Origin: Vulcanimicrobiota bacterium
Lineage (GTDB): Bacteria; Vulcanimicrobiota; Vulcanimicrobiia; Vulcanimicrobiales; Vulcanimicrobiaceae
Length of the DNA stretch: 18,740 nt
Assembly: GCA_019245275.1 (NCBI GenBank)
Contig: JAFARW010000185.1
Coordinates: 1 to 18,740 of the forward strand
Reading direction: 5' to 3'
Within the stretch, counting starts at the first letter, position 1. Each line of letters opens with the position of its first letter. A program made the position numbers and the translations under genes. Under the pieces are notes generated by a model. That model did no database searches and was not told the origin of the DNA. It saw nothing but the letters and a program-made list of their open reading frames with translations. Positions 5,542 through 12,770 of the stretch are shown piece by piece.

Positions 5542-6359
5542 GCGCGCAGCTCGACCGCCACATCCAGTGGTATCCCGGCCACATGGCGGCGGCAATGCGG
5601 CGTGTCGAGCAGCTAATTGCTATGATCGACGTGATCGTTGAAGTCGTCGATGCTCGCGTGCCCCATAGTGGAATGAGCCCGGTGCTCAAGAGGATCAGCG
5701 AGCGTCGCCCGCGCCTAATTGTTTTAACGCGCGATGACCTTGCCGAACCGCAGACCACCGTGAAATGGCTAATGTACTTTGAACGAATCGGCCAATCCGC
5801 AGTGGCGATCAACGCCAAAGAGTCCAAGAGCGTCAAGAAGATCGCGGCGGAGCTGCAGCGGCTTGCAAAGACGCGCCGCTCCGAGACGCAACAGCGCGCG
5901 ATCGTCGTCGGCATTCCGAACTCGGGAAAGTCGACGGTCATCAACGTCCTCTGCCGGCGCGCGGTTGCCGCGACCGAAAATCGGCCCGGCCGCACCCGCG
6001 GCGTTCAGTGGTTTCGGATCGAGCCGTCGCTCGAATTGATGGATACTCCCGGCATCTTGGCGCCGAAAATCGAATCCAAGCAATCGCAATGGATGCTTGC
6101 GATCACGGGCGCCATTCCGCCGCAGCGTTACGATCCCGAGGAAGCCATCGCGCACTTCACCGCGTGGCTGAAGCGACACCCAGCCCGAGACGGAAAAATC
6201 CCCGACCTCTCCGAATTTGCGCGCAGTCGCGGCATGGCGCCGCGCGGATCCGAGGGCAACTTGCACAACGCGGCTCGCTCGTATATCAAAGCTCTCAATG
6301 ACGGCACCTTCGGCCGAATCAGCTTCGAAGCGCCGGCGGATGACGGAAAAGCAGCGTAA
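5538..6359 (+). CDS. rbgA: Ribosome biogenesis GTPase RbgA/YlqF
   Basis: RbgA is a circularly permuted GTPase that assists late assembly of the 50S subunit. The 273-aa protein has the diagnostic WYPGHMAAAMRR (11-22), DVIVEVVDARVPHSGMSP (31-48), the P-loop GIPNSGKS (125-132), the switch Thr in RPGRTRG (149-155) and DTPGI (169-173). A C-terminal RNA-binding ANTAR-like region follows. Motif order G4-G5-G1-G2-G3 confirms the permutation. The G4 guanine-specificity motif, normally NKxD, reads TRDD (64-67), so only the Asp is kept. The ATG at 5538 is coupled to lepB by ATGA; a longer in-frame ORF from 5460 lies inside lepB and is rejected. It overlaps rnhB by 20 nt. Confidence 0.93.
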   Translation: MSAQLDRHIQWYPGHMAAAMRRVEQLIAMIDVIVEVVDARVPHSGMSPVLKRISERRPRLIVLTRDDLAEPQTTVKWLMYFERIGQSAVAINAKESKSVKKIAAELQRLAKTRRSETQQRAIVVGIPNSGKSTVINVLCRRAVAATENRPGRTRGVQWFRIEPSLELMDTPGILAPKIESKQSQWMLAITGAIPPQRYDPEEAIAHFTAWLKRHPARDGKIPDLSEFARSRGMAPRGSEGNLHNAARSYIKALNDGTFGRISFEAPADDGKAA

Positions 6360-7041
6360 GGCCCGCAACTCATACGAGCGCGAGCGGCGGCGGCTGCATC
6401 GCCTGCATCGCTACGAAGAACGCGCGCGCGAGCGCGGCTATATCTACGTCGGCGGCATCGACGAAGTAGGCCGCGGCCCTTTGGCAGGCCCGGTCGTGGC
6501 GGCTTGCGTCGTAACCGATGGTCCGCTGATGTTGCGCGGTCTCAACGATTCCAAGCAGGTGCGCGCGGAGTTACGCCTCGAGCTCGCCGCGACGATCAAA
6601 GCGCAATGCACGGCTTGGGCAGTCGGCGTTGCAAGCGTAGAAGAGATCAACCGCATTAATATCTACTGGGCAAGCATCTTAGCCATGGAGAGAGCGCTCG
6701 CATCGTTGTGCGTGACGCCGCACTATCTGCTGACCGACGCGGTGCGCATCCGTTCTTACGCGACCTGCCCGCAGGAGCCCGTCATCAAAGGCGATGCGAA
6801 GTGTGCGACTGTCGCGGCGGCATCGATCGTCGCGAAGGTGCATCGCGATGCGCTGCTCGTCGAGCTGCACGGTATCGAGCCGCGTTATGGTTTTGCCGAA
6901 CACAAGGGCTATGCGACGCCGACGCACATTGCGGCACTCAAAGAGCATGGTCCCAGCGTCCACCATCGCACGGCCTTTTGGCGCGTGCGCGATGCACAGT
7001 TGCAACTCGACCTCTCAGCGATTGCGATCGGCGAAGACTAA
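6340..7041 (+). CDS. rnhB: Ribonuclease HII
   Basis: RNase HII cuts the RNA strand of RNA-DNA hybrids and starts removal of single ribonucleotides from DNA. The 233-aa protein has GGIDEVGRGPLAGPV (38-52) with catalytic Asp41 and Glu42, Asp133 in LLTDAVRI, and KGDAKCATVAAASIVAKVHR then Asp170. The closing motif YGFAEHKGYATPTHIAAL is also present. A strongly basic, helical N-terminal extension of about 33 residues (KARNSYERERRRLHRLHRYE) precedes the catalytic fold, similar in position to the extension in Firmicutes enzymes. The ATG at 6340 is chosen; the frame continues to 6217 inside rbgA but that part is out-of-frame rbgA sequence. It overlaps rbgA and yraN by 20 nt each. Confidence 0.95.
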   Translation: MTEKQRKARNSYERERRRLHRLHRYEERARERGYIYVGGIDEVGRGPLAGPVVAACVVTDGPLMLRGLNDSKQVRAELRLELAATIKAQCTAWAVGVASVEEINRINIYWASILAMERALASLCVTPHYLLTDAVRIRSYATCPQEPVIKGDAKCATVAAASIVAKVHRDALLVELHGIEPRYGFAEHKGYATPTHIAALKEHGPSVHHRTAFWRVRDAQLQLDLSAIAIGED

Positions 7042-7360
7042 AGGCAACGCCGGGGAAGCACGCGCAGCCGCATTCTTACGAGCATGCGGCTTTTCAATTG
7101 TCGCAACGAACGTTCGGCTTCCCGAAGGAGAGATTGACCTCGTCTGTAAGGACGGCGAGCAGATCGTGTTCATCGAAGTCAAGCTGCGCACGACACGCTC
7201 TTTCGGGAGCGCGATAACGGGCGTCGATGCGCGCAAGCGCGCGCGTCTACGTCGTCTCGCCGCAGATTATCTTCAGTTTTTTGCGCCTAATGCCCAGGCT
7301 CGCTTTGATATCATTGCCATCGACGGCGAACGTATGGCCCTGCACCGCAACGCTTTTTAA
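7022..7360 (+). CDS. yraN: UPF0102 family nuclease-fold protein YraN
   Basis: The 112-aa protein belongs to the YraN family, predicted PD-(D/E)xK nucleases of uncertain cellular role, often linked to rnhB and to comM/dprA. It has KGNAGEARAAAFLRACGF (7-24), GEIDLVCKDG (36-45) with Asp39, and IEVKLR (51-56) with Glu52 and Lys54, which form the typical active-site set. The core ends in ALHRNAF. The TTG at 7022 gives MRSAKTKGNAGE, the normal family N-terminus, and sits within the end of rnhB. There is no in-frame ATG nearby. The following permease starts only 6 nt after its stop, so the transcript probably continues. Confidence 0.9.
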   Translation: MRSAKTKGNAGEARAAAFLRACGFSIVATNVRLPEGEIDLVCKDGEQIVFIEVKLRTTRSFGSAITGVDARKRARLRRLAADYLQFFAPNAQARFDIIAIDGERMALHRNAF

Positions 7361-7366
7361 AACACC

Positions 7367-9019
7367 GTGTCACTTGAAGCTCGCGTAGTCGAAAAGCGCA
7401 AGCCGCAGCTGCGCAGAGCCGTCAAGCCCTGGGGCTCCTTTGCTTGGGGCTACTCCGATGTCGGCGCGGATATCTTCGTCGGCCTGGGGCTCGTCCTCGG
7501 CGCGGCTGCCGGCGCTTCCAACATCGCCTTTCTCTTTGCCGGACTCGTCTATGTTTGCATCGGTCTTGCGTACACCGAGCTCGCAGCAACGTACCCGGTC
7601 GCCGGCGGCGGTCAGTACTTCGTCTTACGCGGCCTGGGCGACATCTTCGGCTTTATCGCCGGCTGGGCGGTACTGCTGGATTTTACGATCGACATCACGC
7701 TCTTCGCATGGAGTTGCGTCGATTACCTAAGCCAACTGGTTCCGCAGCTTCTAACCGTGCCTCACCCGGTCACGCATTTCGTCGTCGTGTTGCTCCTGAT
7801 TTGCGGCCTCTGTTTGCTTAATGTAATCGGCATTCGCGAAAGCACCGCGTTTAACGGCATCGTCAGCGGCCTCGACGTCGTGAGTGAGACGGCAATTCTT
7901 TTCTTCGGTTTCTTCTTCGCATTCAATCCGCAGCTGCTGATCCACACGATGCAGACCTCTTGGCCGACGACGTTTCAGCTGATGAATGGAGTGTCGCTTG
8001 CAATCATTTCGTTTGTCGGGTTGGAATCGATCTCGCAGGCGGCACAAGAGACGCAACGTCCGGCCTCAATCATCCCGCGTACTTCGATCAGTCTGATTCT
8101 GACGATCTTGATCTTCGCGTTGTCGTATTCGAACTTGGCTCTCGGCATGCAGCCGTGGAGCGGCCACGGCGCGCCGCCGGCGCCGATGATGCACGGGCAC
8201 AATGTCCCGCTCTGGGCGTACCTCGGCAACGGCGAGAATAACGGCAAAGCAGTTGCGGTACTCGCTTCGTACGTGCCGTTTTATGGCGCGCTCGCGGCGT
8301 TGTACGTTCCCCTGTTGGGTTCGATCTTGCTGTTGATCTCGAGCAACTCGGGCGTCTTCGGCAGCTCGCGAATCGCCTACGCGATGAGCACGACGCAACT
8401 ATTGCCCTCATTCTTCCAGCGGGTGCACGGCCGTTTTCGCACGCCGGCTGCCTCGATCATCGCATTTACGCTTGTCGCGATCGTCGAGTTAATTTTCGCC
8501 GCGCTGCCGAGTCTCAATACCCACGCGGCGATGATCTACCGGAAGTTCTTTCACGGCGAGGACGGCATCACGTTCTTAGGCGACCTCTATGCCTTTGGAG
8601 CGGCGACGAGTTACTCGTTCGTTTTCATCGCGCTGATCGCGCTGCGGCTCTACGACCCGTTGAGCCCGCGAAAGTTTAAGATTCCGTTCAATATTCCGAT
8701 GCAAATTCGCGGCGAACGCGTCGAGTTTCCAATCGTCGGCGTCATCGGCTTTATCGGAATCGGGTCGATCCTGGTTTTCACCATGATCACACATGAGATC
8801 GGTCGGTTCGCGGGACCAGCCTGGTTGATTTGTGGACTGATCGGTTACTTGATCTACCGCTACCGAAAAGGGCTGCCGATCTGGCGCTCGCAACGCCATA
8901 ACTGGCGCGTCGCCCAGGTCGACATCCTGCGCGCATCAGGCGAGCTCGAACTGATGGACGAATACACCAACAACTTGCGAGAGAGCGAACGCCGCCGCGA
9001 AGAGGCCCGCCAAAGATGA
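7367..9019 (+). CDS. APC-superfamily amino acid/polyamine permease
   Basis: The 550-aa protein has about 12 transmembrane segments with the APC signature early on: GYSDVGADIFVGLGL, then AYTELAATYPVAGGGQYFVL (about residues 67-86). The conserved helix 6 region is FVGLESISQAAQETQRP (about 217-233). It should import amino acids or polyamines across the cytoplasmic membrane by proton or sodium coupling. The substrate cannot be told from sequence. A long extracytoplasmic loop near 260-290 is rich in Gly, Pro, Met and His (PPAPMMHGHN). The C-terminal 60 residues are charged and probably cytosolic. The start is GTG at 7367, without a visible Shine-Dalgarno. Its stop overlaps the next gene as ATGA, beginning a coupled set of three membrane-linked proteins. 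Confidence 0.9.
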   Translation: MSLEARVVEKRKPQLRRAVKPWGSFAWGYSDVGADIFVGLGLVLGAAAGASNIAFLFAGLVYVCIGLAYTELAATYPVAGGGQYFVLRGLGDIFGFIAGWAVLLDFTIDITLFAWSCVDYLSQLVPQLLTVPHPVTHFVVVLLLICGLCLLNVIGIRESTAFNGIVSGLDVVSETAILFFGFFFAFNPQLLIHTMQTSWPTTFQLMNGVSLAIISFVGLESISQAAQETQRPASIIPRTSISLILTILIFALSYSNLALGMQPWSGHGAPPAPMMHGHNVPLWAYLGNGENNGKAVAVLASYVPFYGALAALYVPLLGSILLLISSNSGVFGSSRIAYAMSTTQLLPSFFQRVHGRFRTPAASIIAFTLVAIVELIFAALPSLNTHAAMIYRKFFHGEDGITFLGDLYAFGAATSYSFVFIALIALRLYDPLSPRKFKIPFNIPMQIRGERVEFPIVGVIGFIGIGSILVFTMITHEIGRFAGPAWLICGLIGYLIYRYRKGLPIWRSQRHNWRVAQVDILRASGELELMDEYTNNLRESERRREEARQR

Positions 9020-9207
9020 ATCAAACGCGCTTCGCATTTTCGTTTCTCTACATCGCTCTTGGGATCGCGATCATCGTCCGTCTTTTGCGGTTCGGGTTAC
9101 ATCGCGAGCTCTTCGGAGGCGTTGTCCTCGGTCTCGTTTTGATCGCCTTCGGTGGCTACCGTTTAGCGTTCTACGTCAGGGCGCGCCGAATGCGAGTCGA
9201 GTCATGA
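9016..9207 (+). CDS. Small two-helix membrane protein
   Basis: The 63-aa protein consists of two hydrophobic helices, FAFSFLYIALGIAIIVRLL and LFGGVVLGLVLIAFGGYRLA, joined by a short basic turn (RFGLHRE). It ends in a basic tail (RARRMRVES). No known family is recognised. It is translationally coupled on both sides by ATGA overlaps (9016-9019 with the permease, 9204-9207 with the stress protein). This makes a shared complex or an accessory role for the permease likely (inference). Small proteins with this plan are often subunits or stabilisers of transporters. Confidence 0.78.
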   Translation: MNQTRFAFSFLYIALGIAIIVRLLRFGLHRELFGGVVLGLVLIAFGGYRLAFYVRARRMRVES

Positions 9208-9821
9208 CCGGTCAAATTCACGTGACGGTCGCGGGCATGATCATCGCGCTCTTCATCGCTGGAGCGATCGGGGCAACGCTATGGTGGATGGTCCATCCGG
9301 CACCGTCCTACGTTCAAAAGCTCGCGCAGCGGGCCGAACATGAGCTCGAGCGTCTCGTCGGCAGCTTGATCGTCGTCTTCTCGCCGGAAATCGATTCGTC
9401 GCACATGATGGCTCTGGCGGCGAAGTTAGCGCGCGGAGAAAAATCGCATCTGCTCGCGCTTTATGTCATCGAAGTTCCCTTCACGCTCCCGCCGAACGCT
9501 GCAATGCCCCACGAGGAGCGCATCGCAATGGATGCACTAGCCGCAGCGGAGACGATTGCGAATAAGTACGGCGTCAACTTGCGAACCGAGATGATCCACG
9601 CGCGGCAGACGAGTCAAGCGGTGCTCGACATCGCTCGCCAAGAGAAAGCGCACTTGATCATGCTCGGATCGTTCCGCGAGGGCAAGTATACCGGCGCACC
9701 GCTCAGTCATACGATCGAAACGATCTCCGCTTATGCGAAGTGCGACGTCCTAATTGGCGTCGAAGGAAAGCACGGCACGCTGCTCGTCGACGAACAGGCG
9801 CTGCAAGTCGCCGAGCGTTAG
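9204..9821 (+). CDS. Membrane-anchored universal stress protein (UspA family)
   Basis: The 205-aa protein has one N-terminal transmembrane helix (GMIIALFIAGAIGATLWWMV, 11-30) and then a cytosolic UspA fold. Strand 1 is LVGSLIVVFSPE (51-62), the next strand is HLLALYVIEVPF, and the late segment is HLIMLGSFREGKY (150-162), with SHTIETISAYAKCDVLIGVE closing the domain. The ATP-loop pattern G-2x-G-9x-G-S/T is incomplete (LGSFREGKYTGAPLSH), so nucleotide binding is doubtful. Some APC permeases carry a fused C-terminal Usp domain; here the Usp is separate but tethered and coupled to the permease genes. It may sense energy state or modulate transport (inference). The start ATG overlaps the upstream stop. 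Confidence 0.85.
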   Translation: MTGQIHVTVAGMIIALFIAGAIGATLWWMVHPAPSYVQKLAQRAEHELERLVGSLIVVFSPEIDSSHMMALAAKLARGEKSHLLALYVIEVPFTLPPNAAMPHEERIAMDALAAAETIANKYGVNLRTEMIHARQTSQAVLDIARQEKAHLIMLGSFREGKYTGAPLSHTIETISAYAKCDVLIGVEGKHGTLLVDEQALQVAER

Positions 9822-9830
9822 GAGAAACCG

Positions 9831-10202
9831 ATGATTGCAAAAGTTAACTTGCAAGACGCCTTCGGACGCTTTAACGAGGCGTATGCGCCGAAGATCGCCG
9901 GCACCGTCAACGATATGTATGTGAAGCTCGTCAAGTTTCAAGGGCCATTTACGTGGCATCATCACGAAAACGAAGACGAGATGTTCCTGGTGCTTAAAGG
10001 CGGCTTCACGATGAAGCTACGCGACGGCGACGTTTACGTCGGTGAGAACGAGTTCATCATCATCCCGCGCGGCGTCGAACACTGCCCTGCTGCGAAAGAC
10101 GAATGCCAGGTGATGCTCTTTGAGCCGATCACGACGCTCAACACCGGCAACATTGAGAATGAGTTCACGCACCACACCTTGGAGCGCTTAGGTTCGGGCT
10201 AA
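9831..10202 (+). CDS. Cupin-domain protein with conserved metal ligands
   Basis: The 123-aa protein is a single small cupin barrel. Cupin motif 1 is complete: GPFTWHHHENEDE followed by MFLVLKGG, with ligands His43, His45 and Glu50. Motif 2 is GENEFIIIPRGVEH with His84. It should bind one divalent metal, but the reaction or ligand is unknown; members range from isomerases and dioxygenases to simple sensor proteins. AGGAG at 9822-9826 gives a good ribosome site for the ATG at 9831. It lies 9 nt after the stress-protein gene, probably as the last gene of the permease operon. Its 3' end overlaps the convergent ABC permease gene by 15 nt. Confidence 0.88.
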   Translation: MIAKVNLQDAFGRFNEAYAPKIAGTVNDMYVKLVKFQGPFTWHHHENEDEMFLVLKGGFTMKLRDGDVYVGENEFIIIPRGVEHCPAAKDECQVMLFEPITTLNTGNIENEFTHHTLERLGSG

Positions 10203-11261
10203 ATAGCGCTTCCGAAGCTCGTCCAGCACCACTGCCAAGAGGATGACCGCGCCGAGAACGATCTTCTGCGTGTAAGACTCGATGCCAAGCAAGTTCATCA
10301 CGTTGTAGAGCACGCCGATGAGCAGCGCGCCAAAGAACGTCCCGACGATGCTCCCGCGTCCACCCATCAGACTTGTGCCGCCGACGACGACGGCCGCAAT
10401 TGACTCCAGCAACTCGTCGCCGGTTGCGGTGTTTGGTGAGCCGGACGAGAAGTTCGCCATCAAAAGGAAACCCGCGATCGCGGCGCACGTGCCGCTGATC
10501 ACGTAGACGAGTGTCTTAACACGCGCGACGGGGATGCCGGCAAGACGCGCCGCCTCTTCATTCCCGCCCAATGCAAAGACGTAGCGGCCGAAGCGTGTCC
10601 GCATCAGCAAAACCGACGCGACGATCGCTATTACGATCATCCAGATGACGACAACGGGAATGCCGGGCAGGTGCAGCCGGTCAAACAGGCCGCCGAGGAA
10701 CAAACCGTAGCCGATGTGTGAGAAATCAGTCGACTGCAACGCGACCGGCCGGCCGTGGCAGAGCTTATATGAAAGACCAACCGCCATCAACATCATGGCG
10801 AGCGTCGTAATGAATGGCGGCAAGTTGAGCCGTACGACGGGGATCGCATTGATAAAGCCGCACGCTGCGCCGACAGCGACGCCGAAGAGCAGCGTCGCGA
10901 GAATCAGCGCAAAGCCATGAAATGGAACGGCGTTGGCAAAGAGCGCCATCGCAACGCCTGTTAGCGAAACGAGCGACCCGACCGAGAGATCGATCCCGGC
11001 CGTGATGATGACGAACGTCTGTCCAAAGGCCAAGATCGCTTGATACGTGATCTGACGCAGGACGCGAATCAAGTTGCTCGGCTCCAAGAATGAGCCGCCC
11101 GCCGCCCAGTTGACTAGGATGACGATAACCAGCAAGGCGGCAATTGCAAGCGCGATCCGCAGCCAGTACATCCGCGTTTGGCGAACGCGGGCTTGTTCCG
11201 CCGCCTCAGTTAAAACGGTTTTAACTTCTGTGTCACCCTGAGGTTGTCGAAAGGCCGCCAT
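10188..11261 (-). CDS. rbsC: Ribose-type ABC transporter permease (RbsC family)
   Basis: The 357-aa membrane permease of the branched-chain/ribose (BPD_transp_2) family has about 8-10 transmembrane helices. Signatures are GQTFVIITAGIDLSVGSLVS (about 99-118), then LPPFITTLAMM, and the coupling region GGNEEAARLAGIPVARVKTL near residue 236. The C-terminal GGRGSIVGTFFGALLIGVL is also typical. It forms the dimeric channel energised by the ATPase encoded upstream. Start and previous stop overlap by one base (TAATG at 11259-11263). The first 12 residues (MAAFRQPQGDTE) are a translation of a repeat-like element and precede a 20-residue polar stretch not expected in the family. The gene name indicates family, not proven ribose specificity. 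Confidence 0.93.
   Translation of the reverse strand: MAAFRQPQGDTEVKTVLTEAAEQARVRQTRMYWLRIALAIAALLVIVILVNWAAGGSFLEPSNLIRVLRQITYQAILAFGQTFVIITAGIDLSVGSLVSLTGVAMALFANAVPFHGFALILATLLFGVAVGAACGFINAIPVVRLNLPPFITTLAMMLMAVGLSYKLCHGRPVALQSTDFSHIGYGLFLGGLFDRLHLPGIPVVVIWMIVIAIVASVLLMRTRFGRYVFALGGNEEAARLAGIPVARVKTLVYVISGTCAAIAGFLLMANFSSGSPNTATGDELLESIAAVVVGGTSLMGGRGSIVGTFFGALLIGVLYNVMNLLGIESYTQKIVLGAVILLAVVLDELRKRYLART
11231..11254. repeat. Repeat-like element at the rbsA/rbsC junction
   Basis: The plus-strand segment beginning TGTCACCCTGAGG and ending TTGTCGAAAGG resembles the 'TTCGAC..CTCAGGGTGACA' interspersed repeat that I recall in intergenic DNA of many bacteria. Here it falls in the first codons of rbsC (minus strand: ACC-less reading F-R-Q-P-Q-G-D-T). 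I see no second copy in this window, so its repeat status depends on recalled similarity. Confidence 0.4.
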
Positions 11262-12763
11262 TAAGCGGCCACCGTGCCCGTTGCGATGGCGATGATCTTG
11301 TCGGGCGTTGCTTGATCACGCGAAAATTCAGCCGCAATGCGGCCTTCGCGAATGACGAGAATGCGGTGCGACATGCCGAGCACCTCCGGCAACTCGCTCG
11401 ATACCATCACGATCGTTGCGCCTCGCTGCAGAAGTTCGATCATCAAATGGTAGATCTCCGATTTCGATCCGATATCGATGCCGCGGGTCGGCTCATCAAA
11501 TAAAAAGACGCTGGCATTAGCAACAAGCCACTTTGCCAGCACGACCTTTTGCTGCGTGCCGCCCGAGAGGTTTCGTACGAGTTGCTCGTCGCTCGGAGTG
11601 CGGATGCGCAGCTCGGCAATGTATTTGCTCGCGACGGCCGTCTCCTTAGCGCGGTCGATTAAGAACTCACGGTTGACGAATTCGTCCAAATGCGCGAGCG
11701 TGATGTTTTCACGCACGGTCATTCCGAGAATGAGCCCTTGCGTCTTGCGGTCCTCGGTGATGAATGCCACACCCGCGCGGATTGAATCGCGTGGCGAATG
11801 TGCGGCCAAGCGATGGCCGCGAATGTCGACTTCGCCGCTCTGCGGAACATCCGCAGCCGCGATCGCGCGCAATGTCTCGGTGCGGCCGGCGCCGACGAGC
11901 CCCGCCAGGCCGAGAATCTCTCCCGCTCGCACGTCGAAACTGATGTCATTCACAGCCGGGTGACGCACCAAGTTGCGGACCGATAAGACCACCGGAGCAT
12001 CGGCCTTAACGGGCGGCAAATCGGGAAAATGCGCCTCGAGCGTGCGCCCGACCATCGCTCGAATCACGTCCTCCGGCGGAAAGTCTGCGATCTTGCGCGT
12101 CTCGATCGCGCGTCCGTCGCGCATCACCGTGATCCGATCCGCGATCCGTGGCAGCTCCTCCAACCGGTGCGAGATGTAGACGACGCCGACGCCGGTGCTG
12201 GTGAGCTGTTTGATGAGCGCGAAGAGCTTCTCGATCTCATTTTCGGTCAGCGTCGCGGTCGGCTCATCCATTACGATGATCCGCGCGTGCTTGCGTAACG
12301 CTTTAGCAATTTCGATCATCTGCTGCTGCGCTACGGAGAGTCGCGAGACTTCTACATCGACGGGGATCGTGATCCCAAGCTCGGCCAAAATCGCCGATGC
12401 TTCCTCAGCGGCCTTCTTGCGATCGAGAAAGATGCCACTGCACGGTTCGTCACCGAGCGTAATGTTTTCGATTGCGTCGAGGGCCGGCACGAGATTGAAC
12501 TCCTGGTAGATCATGCCGATGCCCAAGCGCTCGGCGTCCCGCGGGCCGGTGATGTGTACCTCGCGCCCATCGATCAAGATGCTGCCGCGATCGGCCGGCT
12601 GCGCGCCGGAGAGGATCTTCATGAGCGTCGACTTGCCGGCACCGTTTTCACCGACGAGCGCGAGCACTTCGCCGGCGTAAAGCTGCAAGGTAACTCCGTC
12701 GAGCGCACGCACGCCGGGAAAGGATTTGCCGATGTCCCGCATCTCGAGTAGCGGGGCCGGCAC
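11261..12763 (-). CDS. rbsA: Ribose-type ABC transporter ATPase with two nucleotide-binding domains (RbsA family)
   Basis: The 500-aa double ATPase matches the usual RbsA/MglA length. Domain 1 (about 1-240) has Walker A GENGAGKS (38-45), Q-loop YQEF (86-89), signature LSVAQQQ (142-148), Walker B IIVMDEP (162-168) and H-loop His199. Domain 2 (about 255-495) has a degenerate Walker A GLVGAGRT (288-295) with Arg in place of Lys. It also has LSGGTQQK (399-406), LFDEPTRG (421-428) and VSSELPE where the H-loop should be. This asymmetry, one active and one degenerate site, is normal for the family. Start GTG at 12763 gives MPAPLLEMRDIGKSFPGVRA. It lies 7 nt after rbsB and overlaps rbsC by one base. 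Confidence 0.95.
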   Translation of the reverse strand: MPAPLLEMRDIGKSFPGVRALDGVTLQLYAGEVLALVGENGAGKSTLMKILSGAQPADRGSILIDGREVHITGPRDAERLGIGMIYQEFNLVPALDAIENITLGDEPCSGIFLDRKKAAEEASAILAELGITIPVDVEVSRLSVAQQQMIEIAKALRKHARIIVMDEPTATLTENEIEKLFALIKQLTSTGVGVVYISHRLEELPRIADRITVMRDGRAIETRKIADFPPEDVIRAMVGRTLEAHFPDLPPVKADAPVVLSVRNLVRHPAVNDISFDVRAGEILGLAGLVGAGRTETLRAIAAADVPQSGEVDIRGHRLAAHSPRDSIRAGVAFITEDRKTQGLILGMTVRENITLAHLDEFVNREFLIDRAKETAVASKYIAELRIRTPSDEQLVRNLSGGTQQKVVLAKWLVANASVFLFDEPTRGIDIGSKSEIYHLMIELLQRGATIVMVSSELPEVLGMSHRILVIREGRIAAEFSRDQATPDKIIAIATGTVAA

Positions 12764-12770
12764 GCCGTTG

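Noticed and set aside
5393..5995. Minus-strand open frame of 200 codons
   Set aside because: It is antisense to the second lepB and rbgA, both secure by catalytic motifs, and its sequence is Ser/Arg-rich with no domain.
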